Shown one piece after another: positions 1-8,049 of a DNA stretch of 37,249 bases (within the stretch, counting starts at the first letter, position 1; each line of letters opens with the position of its first letter). The notes beneath the pieces are model-generated. The model was given only the letters and a program-made list of their open reading frames with translations, did not search any database and was not told where the DNA came from. The stretch spans positions 1 to 37,249 of the forward strand of contig JBKGZM010000015.1 in assembly GCA_046545575.1 (NCBI GenBank), in the 5' to 3' direction. The position numbers were made by a program, and so were the translations under genes. This stretch comes from JAGXOF01 sp046545575. Lineage in GTDB: Bacteria; Chloroflexota; Dehalococcoidia; SZUA-161; SpSt-899.

Positions 1-1
1 C

Positions 2-193
2 GTTAAAACGAGAATATTCGAGCCGTTTTTCACGACCAAAGATGTGGGCAAAGGTACCGGATTGGGGCTCAGCATTTGCTACGGTATCGTCCAGGAGCAT
101 GGCGGAACGATATACGTAGAGAGCAAAGATGGGGAAGGTACCACTTTCACAGTCGAATTGCCTATCCTTACTGAGGTCGCACTTTGTGCTTAG
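2..193 (+). CDS. Sensor histidine kinase, C-terminal ATPase fragment (5' end outside window)
   Basis: An open frame enters from the left edge and ends at TAG 191-193, giving 63 visible residues. It shows the end of a HATPase_c domain: the F-box region IFEPFFTTK, then the G2 box GKGTGLGLSI and the closing HGGTIYVES...GTTFTVELP strand pattern. These are the ATP-lid and nucleotide-binding elements of NtrB/PAS-type histidine kinases. The dimerisation and sensor domains lie upstream of the window, so input and partner cannot be told. A strong hairpin follows 80 bases later. The next genes run in the opposite direction, so this is the end of a transcription unit. Confidence 0.9.
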   Translation, partial: VKTRIFEPFFTTKDVGKGTGLGLSICYGIVQEHGGTIYVESKDGEGTTFTVELPILTEVALCA

Positions 194-273
194 TTCCTGA
201 ACTAATTATGCCCCGTCTGTGAAATTCGCACGCAAAGCGTGCCACACAATCAAGCCAACGAATGGATAACTTA

Positions 274-300
274 GGGCCCCGAGATTGCTGCTCGGGGCCC
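274..300. terminator. Terminator-like hairpin between convergent genes
   Basis: A perfect 10-bp GC-rich inverted repeat, GGGCCCCGAG / CTCGGGGCCC, is separated by a 7-nt loop. It lies between the end of the plus-strand kinase fragment and the end of the minus-strand small gene at 328. There is no long T run on either side, only short TTCGT and TAAGT stretches. It is therefore a good structural candidate for a bidirectional terminator but not a textbook one. Confidence 0.6.
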
Positions 301-327
301 TTCGTGTCCGTGGGAGACTGCTTTCCC

Positions 328-495
328 CTACAATTGTGCGATCGCCTCCTCGAATTTCTTAATGTTCTCGTCCGAGTCCTCGGCCTCCTTGGCCTGCTGA
401 CTCGACATTTTGGTAATCATGGCCAGCTTTACCGCTGCCGCAGCCCCGCCTTTCTCCTTTGCCTTATCGAAATATGTCGTCAATCTCTCTCCCAT
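328..495 (-). CDS. 55-residue helical small protein, copy 1 (unknown function)
   Basis: This short minus-strand frame encodes a charged, alanine-rich protein that starts MGERLTTYFDKAKEKGG and ends KKFEEAIAQL. It looks entirely helical, with no membrane segment or cysteine. Start at 495 is chosen because AAGGAG at 504-509 lies 8 nt upstream. An outer ATG at 501 has only 2 nt spacing. It follows the receptor gene at 514-1860 by 18 nt, so the two are probably co-transcribed. A second copy at 2058-2225, also placed directly after a receptor, differs only in the last of 55 residues. Conservation of frame, RBS and position in both duplicates argues that it is a real gene. It may be a cytoplasmic partner of the HAMP-ended receptor (inference). 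I do not recognise the family. Confidence 0.75.
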   Translation of the reverse strand: MGERLTTYFDKAKEKGGAAAAVKLAMITKMSSQQAKEAEDSDENIKKFEEAIAQL

Positions 496-513
496 CACCA
501 TCTCTCCTTATGG

Positions 514-1860
514 TTACTTGCCGCTCAGCTGGTCCATGAGCTCGTCAAACGCCGCCTTTACTCCTTTGAAGCTCTCTCCGAGACGCCCTATCTCGTCCTT
601 ACCGCTGACGTCTATTTCCAGTCCCTGTACATCGCCTTTGGAAATCCTGTCCGCTGCTGCGGTCAGCTTATCGGTGGGTTTGGAGATCCGTGCATGAATC
701 ACCAGAAATGCCAGTATCAATACACCGACCAGCACTGCTCCGCCGATGATGCCTATTTTTGTGCTAAGCCATGACCCTGCGGAGTTGATACGGCCCGTCA
801 GGTCCTCGACGAAGGCATTAATGGGCCCTGTTATGCTTTTCTTCCTCTTCGAGACCAGGACGATCTGACCGGTTTCATCGGAGGTAGCATAACCGAGCCA
901 TACCTCGTCGCCGTCCTCATCCGTGCCGGAGAGATGCCCTGTCTTTCCCCCTTCTGAGATCCCCTGGAATATGTCAGTCTCAGCGATGCTATCCTGTTTG
1001 TGAGAGAGAGCAGACTCTGCTTCAGATGTTGCGATGATTCCCCCATCTCTACCGATCACCTTTATCTCATGAACGTCCAGGTTGTTCTGTAACATCATGA
1101 ATGGAGCCATAAAACGCTTGTAATTGAAGACTGCTTTGATCTGGCCCAAATAGTCGCTCTTAGCAGTGCCTCCCAACTGGCATGCAATATCCATCGTCAT
1201 CGTTCCCATCGCTTCATTCCACTGCACATCCCCGATATAGAGGCCGTCATCTGCCTCCCTGCAGGCTTCATACCATTGCTCTTCCCCTTCTGTCCCTTTT
1301 GTGAACTTGGGTTGCTGGTTCTCACCACGGAGCATTTTCCAGTCGTTGGGCCCCTGGTCGAAGTCATCGGAGCGACCACTGGTGGCGATCGTGCATCCCC
1401 TGTGATCGGTTACGATAAGTTCTTCCCACGTTCTTCCACCAAATACGGTGTTCACTAAATACGTTGATAGCTCCGGATTTAGGTCATTTCGGACGTAGCC
1501 GTCACCCATTGCCTCACCGTCTACGTTGTACAACCTCTTCTCCTTCGCGCTCCACATCTCAAACAGTTGTTCTTTGGAATACCCCTGAGCTTCTTTGGCA
1601 GTGTTGGTCAGGAGTGGTGACTCCGCCCACATCCTCACCATCTCATAATGATTCTCCATCTGTCTATCCAGGGAATCGACAATGCTAACGGTTATTTCCT
1701 CCAGGTTAGCCCCGGCATTCTCCTCCAATTCCCCGGCGCTCACCTCCGAGGTCACGTCGCCTATCTGCCCTACCCCGGAAGAGGTGATTGCCAGGATAAC
1801 CCCTGTATTTATCACAAGGGCTGCTGCTAGCACTATCAGGATCATCGTTCTAATCTTCAT
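514..1860 (-). CDS. Membrane-bound Cache-type sensor ending in HAMP, no output domain (copy 1)
   Basis: The 448-residue protein has an N-terminal membrane segment (about 7-26), a large extracytoplasmic region (27-367) with a Cache-like layout, a second membrane helix (about 368-391) and a HAMP domain (about 391-443). It stops at DELMDQLSGK, a few residues after HAMP. There is no methyl-accepting, kinase, cyclase or other output domain, and the stop is the natural end because the paralogue at 2266-3606 ends identically. The RBS is AAGGAGG, upstream of ATG 1860. The first 50 residues and the last 60 are almost identical to the paralogue, while the sensor domain between is diverged. It probably senses a small extracellular ligand and passes the signal through HAMP to a separate partner. 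The candidates are the downstream 55-residue protein or the soluble chemoreceptor at 4229. Confidence 0.82.
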   Translation of the reverse strand: MKIRTMILIVLAAALVINTGVILAITSSGVGQIGDVTSEVSAGELEENAGANLEEITVSIVDSLDRQMENHYEMVRMWAESPLLTNTAKEAQGYSKEQLFEMWSAKEKRLYNVDGEAMGDGYVRNDLNPELSTYLVNTVFGGRTWEELIVTDHRGCTIATSGRSDDFDQGPNDWKMLRGENQQPKFTKGTEGEEQWYEACREADDGLYIGDVQWNEAMGTMTMDIACQLGGTAKSDYLGQIKAVFNYKRFMAPFMMLQNNLDVHEIKVIGRDGGIIATSEAESALSHKQDSIAETDIFQGISEGGKTGHLSGTDEDGDEVWLGYATSDETGQIVLVSKRKKSITGPINAFVEDLTGRINSAGSWLSTKIGIIGGAVLVGVLILAFLVIHARISKPTDKLTAAADRISKGDVQGLEIDVSGKDEIGRLGESFKGVKAAFDELMDQLSGK

Positions 1861-2057
1861 GTCGGTTTCCTCCTTGTATTCTTATAGTCTGGCTATTGCT
1901 ATGTAACCTAAATCACTTTGCATGTCTCACGCAGATATTGACTGGGGGGCGCGTCATCGTTCTCCGAAACTCGCATGAATCATCTTTGCATCAGGAGCCT
2001 CAAGCTTCCGGGGTTTATGAACCTGTTGAGCCTGGGGCGCTTCGTCAAGCAAAGTCT

Positions 2058-2225
2058 CTAGATCTGTGCGATCGCCTCCTCGAATTTCTTAATGTTCTCG
2101 TCCGAGTCCTCGGCCTCCTTGGCCTGCTGACTCGACATTTTGGTAATCATGGCCAGCTTTACCGCTGCCGCAGCCCCGCCTTTCTCCTTTGCCTTATCGA
2201 AATATGTCGTCAATCTCTCGCCCAT
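2058..2225 (-). CDS. 55-residue helical small protein, copy 2 (unknown function)
   Basis: This is a near-exact duplicate of the small protein at 328-495. Its last residue is Ile instead of Leu, and the DNA is almost unchanged. The start at 2225 has AAGGAG 8 nt upstream; another ATG at 2231 is too close to the RBS. It lies 40 nt after the stop of the receptor at 2266-3606 and so repeats the receptor-then-microprotein order of the first unit. The protein is highly charged, helical and soluble, and contains no catalytic motif I can name. Coding status rests on the conserved frame and RBS in both copies. Confidence 0.75.
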   Translation of the reverse strand: MGERLTTYFDKAKEKGGAAAAVKLAMITKMSSQQAKEAEDSDENIKKFEEAIAQI

Positions 2226-2265
2226 TGCCATCTCTCCTTATGGTTAGTGATCTCCCTGCAAGGGG

Positions 2266-3606
2266 TCACTTGCCGCTCAGCTGGTCCATGAGCTCGTCAA
2301 ACGCCGCCTTCACTCCTTTGAAGCTCTCTCCGAGACGCCCTATCTCGTCCTTACCGCTGACGTCTATTTCCAGTCCCTGTACATCTCCCTTGGAGATTCT
2401 GTCTGCCGCTGCGGTCAGCTTATCGGTGGGTTTGGAAATACGTGCATGGATCACCAGGAAGGCTAGAATCAAAACGGCGACCAGGACTACCGCTCCGATG
2501 ATGCCTATTTTGGTAATCAGGGATGAACCTGCAGCATTGATCCGGCCAGTCAGGTCTCCGACAAAGGCATCGATTGGCCTTTCTATACTTTCCTTTCTCC
2601 CCGAGATCACGACAATGTGTCCGGTTTCATCGGAGGTGGCATACCCTACCCATACCTCGTCGCCGTCATCATCCGTGCCGGAGAGATGCCCTGTCTTTCC
2701 CCCTTCTGAGATCCCCTGGAATATATCGGTGTCAGCGATGGTTTCATGTGATTTTTCTGTGGAGAGCTTCGTTTGAGCGGTCGCCATTATTGCACCATCG
2801 CTGTTGATTGCTGATATCTCGTGGACATTGAGGTTCCTCTGTAACAGCATAAACTGGCCCATGAACCGCTTGTAGTTGAAGACCGCTTTGAGCTGCCCCA
2901 GGTATTCGCTCTCAGACAATCCTCCCAATCGTGAGGCGAAGGCTATGGTCGGGGACCCCGTAGTTTCGTTCCATTCCACATCGCTGGTATAGAACCCATC
3001 ATCAGAATTCTTGCAGGCTTTGTACCACTGCTCTATGCCTTCTTCCCCTTTCTTAAAGATGGGTTGCTGGTTGTCATCGAGAACCAGTTGCCAGTCATTG
3101 GGGCCCTGGTCAAAGTCATCCGTGCGGCCATTGGCTGCAATGACGTAGCCCCTATTATCGGTTATAAAAAAATGTGCCCAAGGTCCGTGGGTCTGGTGTC
3201 CCAGATACTTTGAGGCCTCTTCATTGAGATCGTTGGAGGGATATCCGTCGCCCATTGCCACGTCGGCCTCAGTATAAGATCTCCTATCCTCTGCGCTCCA
3301 CATTTCAAACAGTTCTTCTTTGGAGTATGCTTGTGCTTCCTTGGCAGTGTTGATGAGCACCGGTGATGATGCCCACGTCGATACCATGTCTTTGTAGTTC
3401 TCCAACTGCCTGTCAAGGGAATCAGCTATGCTGACTGCCGTGTCCTCCAGATTGGCCCCGGCGCTTTCCTCCAATTCCCCGGCACTTACCTCCGAGGTCA
3501 CGTCGCCTATCTGTCCCACACCTGATGATGTGACTGCAAGGATAACCCCTGTATTTATCACAAGGGCTGCTGCAAGCACTATCAGGATCATCGTTCTAAT
3601 CTTCAT
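2266..3606 (-). CDS. Membrane-bound Cache-type sensor ending in HAMP, no output domain (copy 2)
   Basis: The 446-residue paralogue of the 514-1860 protein has the same plan: membrane helix at about 7-26, extracytoplasmic sensor region, membrane helix at about 366-389 and a terminal HAMP, with no output domain. AGGAGG lies upstream of ATG 3606. N-terminal and HAMP regions are nearly identical to copy 1, including at the DNA level. The middle, such as the segment around residues 110-230, differs by many substitutions. Stretches near residues 290-335 (TDIFQGISEGGKTGHLSGTD and the following GYATSDETG) are shared. The pattern fits a recent tandem duplication in which the sensor domain diversified. 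It is probably transcribed leftwards with the small gene at 2058. The ligand is unknown. Confidence 0.82.
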   Translation of the reverse strand: MKIRTMILIVLAAALVINTGVILAVTSSGVGQIGDVTSEVSAGELEESAGANLEDTAVSIADSLDRQLENYKDMVSTWASSPVLINTAKEAQAYSKEELFEMWSAEDRRSYTEADVAMGDGYPSNDLNEEASKYLGHQTHGPWAHFFITDNRGYVIAANGRTDDFDQGPNDWQLVLDDNQQPIFKKGEEGIEQWYKACKNSDDGFYTSDVEWNETTGSPTIAFASRLGGLSESEYLGQLKAVFNYKRFMGQFMLLQRNLNVHEISAINSDGAIMATAQTKLSTEKSHETIADTDIFQGISEGGKTGHLSGTDDDGDEVWVGYATSDETGHIVVISGRKESIERPIDAFVGDLTGRINAAGSSLITKIGIIGAVVLVAVLILAFLVIHARISKPTDKLTAAADRISKGDVQGLEIDVSGKDEIGRLGESFKGVKAAFDELMDQLSGK

Positions 3607-3655
3607 GTTGGTGTCCTCCTATCGACGTCCATTCTCTATTTGTCATGGGTCTGCT

Positions 3656-3683
3656 AATCAGCCAGATTTCCTCTGGGCTGATT
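3656..3683 (-). promoter_or_regulatory. Leader hairpin upstream of receptor copy 2
   Basis: AATCAGCCAGA and TCTGGGCTGATT form an 11-12 bp stem with one bulged base and a TTTCC loop. The hairpin lies 50-77 nt upstream of ATG 3606. On the minus strand it is not followed by T residues, so a leader or operator structure is more likely than a terminator. Its function is unknown. Confidence 0.4.
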
Positions 3684-4170
3684 TTGTAATAAGGGTGTTT
3701 TTGCGAAATGCCGTTGCTGCTTACATGTCTTGCTGCCTCCTGCTCGAAATTGCCTCGCAAGGGGAAAATAGGCCCCCACTAAGAATTCGGCCTCCCCTCA
3801 GATATCGCTCTCCAAAGGGATTCCACGACTTTCATATTATGGGATCAGCGGAATAAAGATAAAGCATGCCAGCCCTTAATTGCCGTAAGGGTCTACCCTT
3901 GTTTAAGGTCCCTCACCCAGCAGATGAGTCGGGAAGGCAAAAATGAGGGTCCCCCCCCACCCTAATTGATGGTCTGCCCAGTTTCTATTCGTTCCTCGAA
4001 CGGCGTAGTATTTTGAGTGAGGGATATGAGGCGAACCAATAAGGAGCCAATGTGGTCAAGACGCTGAAGTGCGGGCCCTTTGGCTGGAGACGAGGATATT
4101 CGCAGTAGAGACTGTGAAGTGGGGGTAATGTCCTCATTATATCAAAGTCAGTGTAAAACAGCTGATAATC

Positions 4171-4209
4171 CCGGCAGAGCCGGAAAGCTTCTCATACTTA
4201 CGGAGAAGG
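4171..4209 (+). promoter_or_regulatory. Two tandem hairpins just before the chemoreceptor RBS
   Basis: Hairpin one is CCGGC-AGA-GCCGG (4171-4183). Hairpin two pairs CTTCTC with GAGAAG around 4188-4208. The RBS AAGGAGG (4214-4220) follows immediately, 8 nt before ATG 4229. The placement suggests influence on translation or mRNA stability. I could not match it to a known riboswitch class. Confidence 0.35.
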
Positions 4210-4228
4210 CAGTAAGGAGGCGATAACA

Positions 4229-6727
4229 ATGAAAGAGCAAGCGACAACATATGATGACAATGGGTCGCAAGATAGCACCTCAACAGCCACAAGGGGTAGA
4301 GGAAGACCCAGGAAACAGCCACCCGACGATGCTAGCAACAGCAAATGCCAGGAGGAACTTGCGGCTGTTAAGGAGGAGCTTCGCGCTGCCCTTGATGAAA
4401 AAGAGACAATGCAAGGGCAAATGGACGCGCTGATGGCCGAGGCCGAGCAACAGTTGGGGGAACTCAATAAAGAGAAGGCTCAGAGCGAATCTATTCTGAA
4501 AGCACTGCCTGATAGTGTGTTTGTCGTGGATGAGAACAGGCGTATAACCCACTGGAGTGAGCAAGCGGAGAAGCTTACCGGATATTCGAACGAAGAGGCT
4601 ATGGGGAAGCTTGGCTCTGAGATATTTGGCATTAACGGTGAGTGTAAAGTATGTGAAGGCATTCTACAGGTTCTTCAGAGCAAACAGCCTGTTTATGATA
4701 TTGGGACTACGATCTTGCGCAAAGACGGGAGCCAAGTGCCCATTATGGTTTCTGCTGCACCTTTGCTTGATGCTGAAGGTAATTTGCTTGGAGTGACCAC
4801 GGTTGTGAGAGATGTAACAGACCTCAGAAAGGCGATGGATGATGCACAGACCAAAGCTGACTATCTAAATAATATCCCTACTCCCATCATCGCCATTGAC
4901 AATGATTACACTATTCAATATATGAACATAGCTGCTGCCAAAGTAGTTGGCAAGGATCCAGAGGAAGCACAAGGACAAAAGTGCTACGACCTGTTTAAGG
5001 CTGACGTCTGCAATACTGAGAAATGTGTTTGTAGGCAGGCTCTCCGGCAGGATGGGGAATTTACGGATGATATTGAAATCAGCCCCGATCCTGGCTCTTT
5101 GTACACACGATGTAACGCATCTCCCCTTAAGGATGCTGATGGCAACATCGTGGGAGCACTGGAATTCATTCGAAATATTAACAGGGAAGTGGAAATCACC
5201 AAGGGCGTGATGCGGTTGACAGAGGCTGCTACTGCCGGCGACCTGAGTGCTCGAGCCGATGCTGACCAGTTTATTGGTAATTATCATCAGATCGTGAAGA
5301 GCGTCAATAACCTTGTTGACTTATTCGTCGGGACAATATACAACACGATAGAATACCTTGAGCCCGTATCCAGAGGTGAGGTCCTGGACAGGATCACACA
5401 AGAATACAGCGGCGACTTTAACCGCATTCGTGAGGCCCTGAATTCTCTTATAGATGGCCAGAACGAGGTAACGACAGTTGCTGAAAAGATAGCAGCGGGT
5501 GACCTTATGGTTGACGTCCAGCCTAGATCGGAAGAGGATGCCCTCATGAATGCGCTGGCCAGGATGGTCAGTGGCCTTAGAGCTGTGGTTGCCCAGGTCA
5601 AAGAGAATGCTGATGCCTTAGCTGGGGCCAGTAGCCAGCTTGCATCCGCAGCCAACCAGGCTGGCAACGCCTCACAGCAGGTTGCCAGTACAAGTCAGGA
5701 TATCGCCAGAGGCGCTAATGATCAGTCTTCACATCTGCAGGGTTCAGCTACACAGGTACAGCAATTGCAAGAAGCCGTCGAACAGGTAGCACAGGGCTCC
5801 CATGAGCAATCTGAGGGCATCGGCAAAGCTGCCACAGGCGTGAGCCAGGTCTCCGCTGCGGTGCAGCAGGTCACACAAAACGCCTCCTCGGCAGCCGAAA
5901 ACTCGACAAAGGCCGCTGAAACGGCGAGAGACGGCGCAGACAAAACCAAGCAGACCGTGGAGGGGATGGACAGGATCAGAGTGAGCACCGAAGATGTAGC
6001 CGATAAAATCAACACCCTCGGCCAACATTCCGAGGAAATCGGGAAGATCGTCTCTACAATCGATGATATTGCCTCTCAGACAAACCTGCTGGCGCTCAAC
6101 GCCGCTATCGAGGCCGCACGCGCCGGGGAACACGGCAAAGGATTCGCCGTCGTCTCTGACGAAGTGCGGAAGCTAGCTGAACGTACGGCGAGTTCCACCC
6201 AGGAAATCGGCGAGCTTATCAAGAATGTGCAAAAGGGTGTCCAGGAAGCAGTAAAGGCCATGGAGCAGGGCACAAACGAAGTTAGAAACGGTTACTCGCT
6301 TGCCAATGAGGCAGGCAATGCCCTCAGTGAGATACTCAGTGCAGCGGACAACGTCAATGAACAGGTTAGCCAGATCTCAGCAGCGGCACAGCAGATGACT
6401 GCTTCTACCGACGAGCTGGTAAACCTTATTGACAACGTCGGGTCTGTCGCAGAACAGAATACCTCGGCGGCACAGCAGATGACCGTTAGCAGCCAGGAGA
6501 CTAGCAAATCCATTGAGAGCGTCTCCAGTATAGCAGAGGAGAGCAGTGCATCCGCTGAAGAGCTCTCAAGTGCTGCGGAGGAGATGAGTTCGCAGGTGCA
6601 GCAGGTCGTTTCGACCGCTGACTCGCTAAAGGAAATGGCTGATCAGTTGCAGCAGTCGGTGGCAACGTTCAGGGTAAACGGCAACGGCAGAGTACAAGAG
6701 GGGATGAAGGAAGAGCTTGCAGTATAG
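4229..6727 (+). CDS. Soluble methyl-accepting chemotaxis protein with AT-hook, two PAS and poly-HAMP
   Basis: The 832-residue protein has no membrane segment. Order: an AT-hook-like motif RGRGRPRKQ (residues 23-31), a coiled coil (about 42-86), PAS 1 (about 87-198), PAS 2 (about 210-320), a run of HAMP-like modules (about 327-457) and a methyl-accepting signalling domain. The conserved hairpin tip contains SQTNLLALNAAIEAARAGE near residue 615. Both PAS domains carry cysteine clusters: ECKVC in PAS 1, and C261, C266 and C268 in PAS 2. It should drive a CheA-CheW complex from the cytoplasm, and cheW follows 136 nt downstream. CheA is not in the window. The sensed signal may be internal redox state or a PAS cofactor (inference). 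A DNA-binding tail on a chemoreceptor is unusual. An alternative is that the basic motif is simply a charged linker. Confidence 0.92.
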   Translation: MKEQATTYDDNGSQDSTSTATRGRGRPRKQPPDDASNSKCQEELAAVKEELRAALDEKETMQGQMDALMAEAEQQLGELNKEKAQSESILKALPDSVFVVDENRRITHWSEQAEKLTGYSNEEAMGKLGSEIFGINGECKVCEGILQVLQSKQPVYDIGTTILRKDGSQVPIMVSAAPLLDAEGNLLGVTTVVRDVTDLRKAMDDAQTKADYLNNIPTPIIAIDNDYTIQYMNIAAAKVVGKDPEEAQGQKCYDLFKADVCNTEKCVCRQALRQDGEFTDDIEISPDPGSLYTRCNASPLKDADGNIVGALEFIRNINREVEITKGVMRLTEAATAGDLSARADADQFIGNYHQIVKSVNNLVDLFVGTIYNTIEYLEPVSRGEVLDRITQEYSGDFNRIREALNSLIDGQNEVTTVAEKIAAGDLMVDVQPRSEEDALMNALARMVSGLRAVVAQVKENADALAGASSQLASAANQAGNASQQVASTSQDIARGANDQSSHLQGSATQVQQLQEAVEQVAQGSHEQSEGIGKAATGVSQVSAAVQQVTQNASSAAENSTKAAETARDGADKTKQTVEGMDRIRVSTEDVADKINTLGQHSEEIGKIVSTIDDIASQTNLLALNAAIEAARAGEHGKGFAVVSDEVRKLAERTASSTQEIGELIKNVQKGVQEAVKAMEQGTNEVRNGYSLANEAGNALSEILSAADNVNEQVSQISAAAQQMTASTDELVNLIDNVGSVAEQNTSAAQQMTVSSQETSKSIESVSSIAEESSASAEELSSAAEEMSSQVQQVVSTADSLKEMADQLQQSVATFRVNGNGRVQEGMKEELAV

Positions 6728-6774
6728 CTCCATACAATAAAAAGGACCTTTGAGCAAAAGCAGGTGAGGATATT

Positions 6775-6867
6775 ATGAACAGAAAGCAGATATGGCCAGT
6801 GGCAGAGGGTGACATTGCTATACCTTTCGTGGATTCGATAATACACAAGGAGGTTCATCGAAGATGA
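6775..6867 (+). CDS. Possible 30-residue leader peptide overlapping cheW
   Basis: A short frame starts ATG 6775, preceded by CAGGTGAGG, and reads MNRKQIWPVAEGDIAIPF and on to ...HKEVHRR. Its TGA (6865-6867) overlaps the cheW ATG at 6864 in an ATGA arrangement, and the cheW RBS AAGGAGGT lies inside it. It could couple translation of cheW to upstream ribosomes. It could equally be chance; nothing in the peptide is recognisable. Confidence 0.3.
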   Translation: MNRKQIWPVAEGDIAIPFVDSIIHKEVHRR

Positions 6868-7493
6868 CTGGCGATGCAGGACTGGAACAGCTCGTGGTCT
6901 TTACCATAGCGGGCGAATCATACGGAGTGGATATCAGCATAGTCCAGGGCATTGAACGTGTACCGGAGATCACGAAAGTGCCGAGAACCTCCAGGCGTGT
7001 GGAAGGGGTGATAAATCTTCGAGGCAACGTTATACCAATTGTTAACTTGCGCACCGTATTCAACATGCCGCCAGGAGAGCAGACCAAGGAATCCCGTATA
7101 ATGGTTGTCGATGCCAAAGGCCAACACATCGGGTGTTTGGTTGATGCTGTAACAGAGGTGCTTCGCATATCTGCCGATTCAGTTGAGCCTCCTTCCTCGG
7201 TGATTACTTCGGGTAATTCCGACTATCTGCTGGGCATTGCCAAGCTTGAGCAAAGGATGATCATCCTGCTCGACCTGGAAAAAGTTCTCACGGTTGAGGG
7301 AACTTCTAAGACACAGGAAGACGTCGAACTCCAGGAATTAGCACTGGAGCCGGTAGAGGAGGGTGATGCCACTGGGGAAACACAGTCAAAGAGCAATAAA
7401 AAATCAAAGGCCAAGAAGGGCACCACAGGAAATAAGCCACAGGAAGACGGCGCTTCCTCCAAAAAGCTAAGTGAGGAAAAGGTCACAGTTTGA
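6864..7493 (+). CDS. cheW: Chemotaxis coupling protein CheW with charged C-terminal tail
   Basis: The 209-residue protein has a CheW domain at about residues 5-150. Characteristic segments are LVVFTIAGESYGVDI, RVEGVINLRGNVIPIVNLR and LLGIAKLEQRMIILLDLEK. CheW bridges methyl-accepting receptors and the CheA kinase in the cytoplasm. Its position straight after the soluble receptor suggests the two form one array. Residues from about 155 form a low-complexity, lysine/glutamate/serine-rich tail absent from standard CheW (usually about 150-170 residues). AAGGAGGT at 6846-6853 supports the start. No cheA is nearby, so the kinase must be encoded elsewhere or the pair signals differently. Confidence 0.93.
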   Translation: MTGDAGLEQLVVFTIAGESYGVDISIVQGIERVPEITKVPRTSRRVEGVINLRGNVIPIVNLRTVFNMPPGEQTKESRIMVVDAKGQHIGCLVDAVTEVLRISADSVEPPSSVITSGNSDYLLGIAKLEQRMIILLDLEKVLTVEGTSKTQEDVELQELALEPVEEGDATGETQSKSNKKSKAKKGTTGNKPQEDGASSKKLSEEKVTV

Positions 7494-7602
7494 AAGCCGG
7501 GGGATCCCGGTTTATGGGAGCGGGCTACACGCCCACTTCCATCTATCTTAAAATCCCGACGATAGGAAAGGAGGGAGCTTGTTAAAGGAACAGGAGGGCC
7601 AA

Positions 7603-8049
7603 GTGGGCACCAGAAATAATGGAAAGGCAATAGATATACTCCTCGCTGAAGATAATCCCGGGGACATAATGCTGACTAACAAGGCTTTTGAGGAGGGCAA
7701 GATAGCGAACAAACTACACACAGTGCAAAGTGGCGTAGAGGCCCTTCAGTTCCTGCGCCGTGAAGGTGACTTTGCCAGTGCGCCTCGGCCCGATCTGATA
7801 CTGCTTGATATACGGATGCCAGGGAAGGACGGTATGGAGGTGCTAGATGAGATCAAGAAGGATTCCGAGCTCAAGTGCATCCCTGTGGTAATGCTGACAA
7901 GCTCTGAGGCTGAAGAGGATATATTAAAGTCGTATGAACTGAGTGCGAATGCCTATCTAAGTAAACCGGTGGACTTTGACGGTTTCGTGAAAATCGTGAA
8001 TACACTGGAAGACTTCTGGTTTAGCGTTGTGAAGTTACCTCCAAGCTAA
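7603..8049 (+). CDS. Single-domain response regulator, Rcp1 type
   Basis: This is a receiver-only protein of 148 residues from GTG 7603. The acid pair is E16/D17, the phospho-acceptor Asp is in LILLDIRMPG (D69) and the invariant Lys is in SKPVD (K121). The long form from TTG 7579 is possible, but AGGAGG at 7592-7597 fits the GTG better. The DNPGD motif and the C-terminal EDFWFSVVKLPP tail match the Rcp1 family, which takes phosphate from phytochrome-like or multi-PAS kinases and has no DNA-binding domain. It lies between cheW and a hybrid kinase. A close relative is at 15197-15658. Confidence 0.92.
   Translation: MGTRNNGKAIDILLAEDNPGDIMLTNKAFEEGKIANKLHTVQSGVEALQFLRREGDFASAPRPDLILLDIRMPGKDGMEVLDEIKKDSELKCIPVVMLTSSEAEEDILKSYELSANAYLSKPVDFDGFVKIVNTLEDFWFSVVKLPPS

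Larger units (their letters stand above)
3607..4228. other. 622-bp divergent intergenic region
   Basis: This gap separates the minus-strand receptor units from the plus-strand signalling island. I see no convincing gene in it. It holds a strong hairpin at 3656-3683 in the leader of receptor copy 2, a short perfect palindrome AAGGGT-CT-ACCCTT at 3887-3900, a C-run near 3950-3960 and two hairpins at 4171-4209 next to the chemoreceptor start. I could not identify a confident sigma70 promoter for either direction. Confidence 0.6.

Noticed and set aside
262..774. Plus-strand frame of 170 codons over the receptor copy 1 end
   Set aside because: It is antisense to the small protein and receptor. 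The same frame recurs only because the DNA is duplicated at 1896-2291.
4140..4228. Cyclic-di-GMP (GEMM) riboswitch upstream of the chemoreceptor
   Set aside because: The hairpins are too short and the conserved GEMM core sequence is missing.
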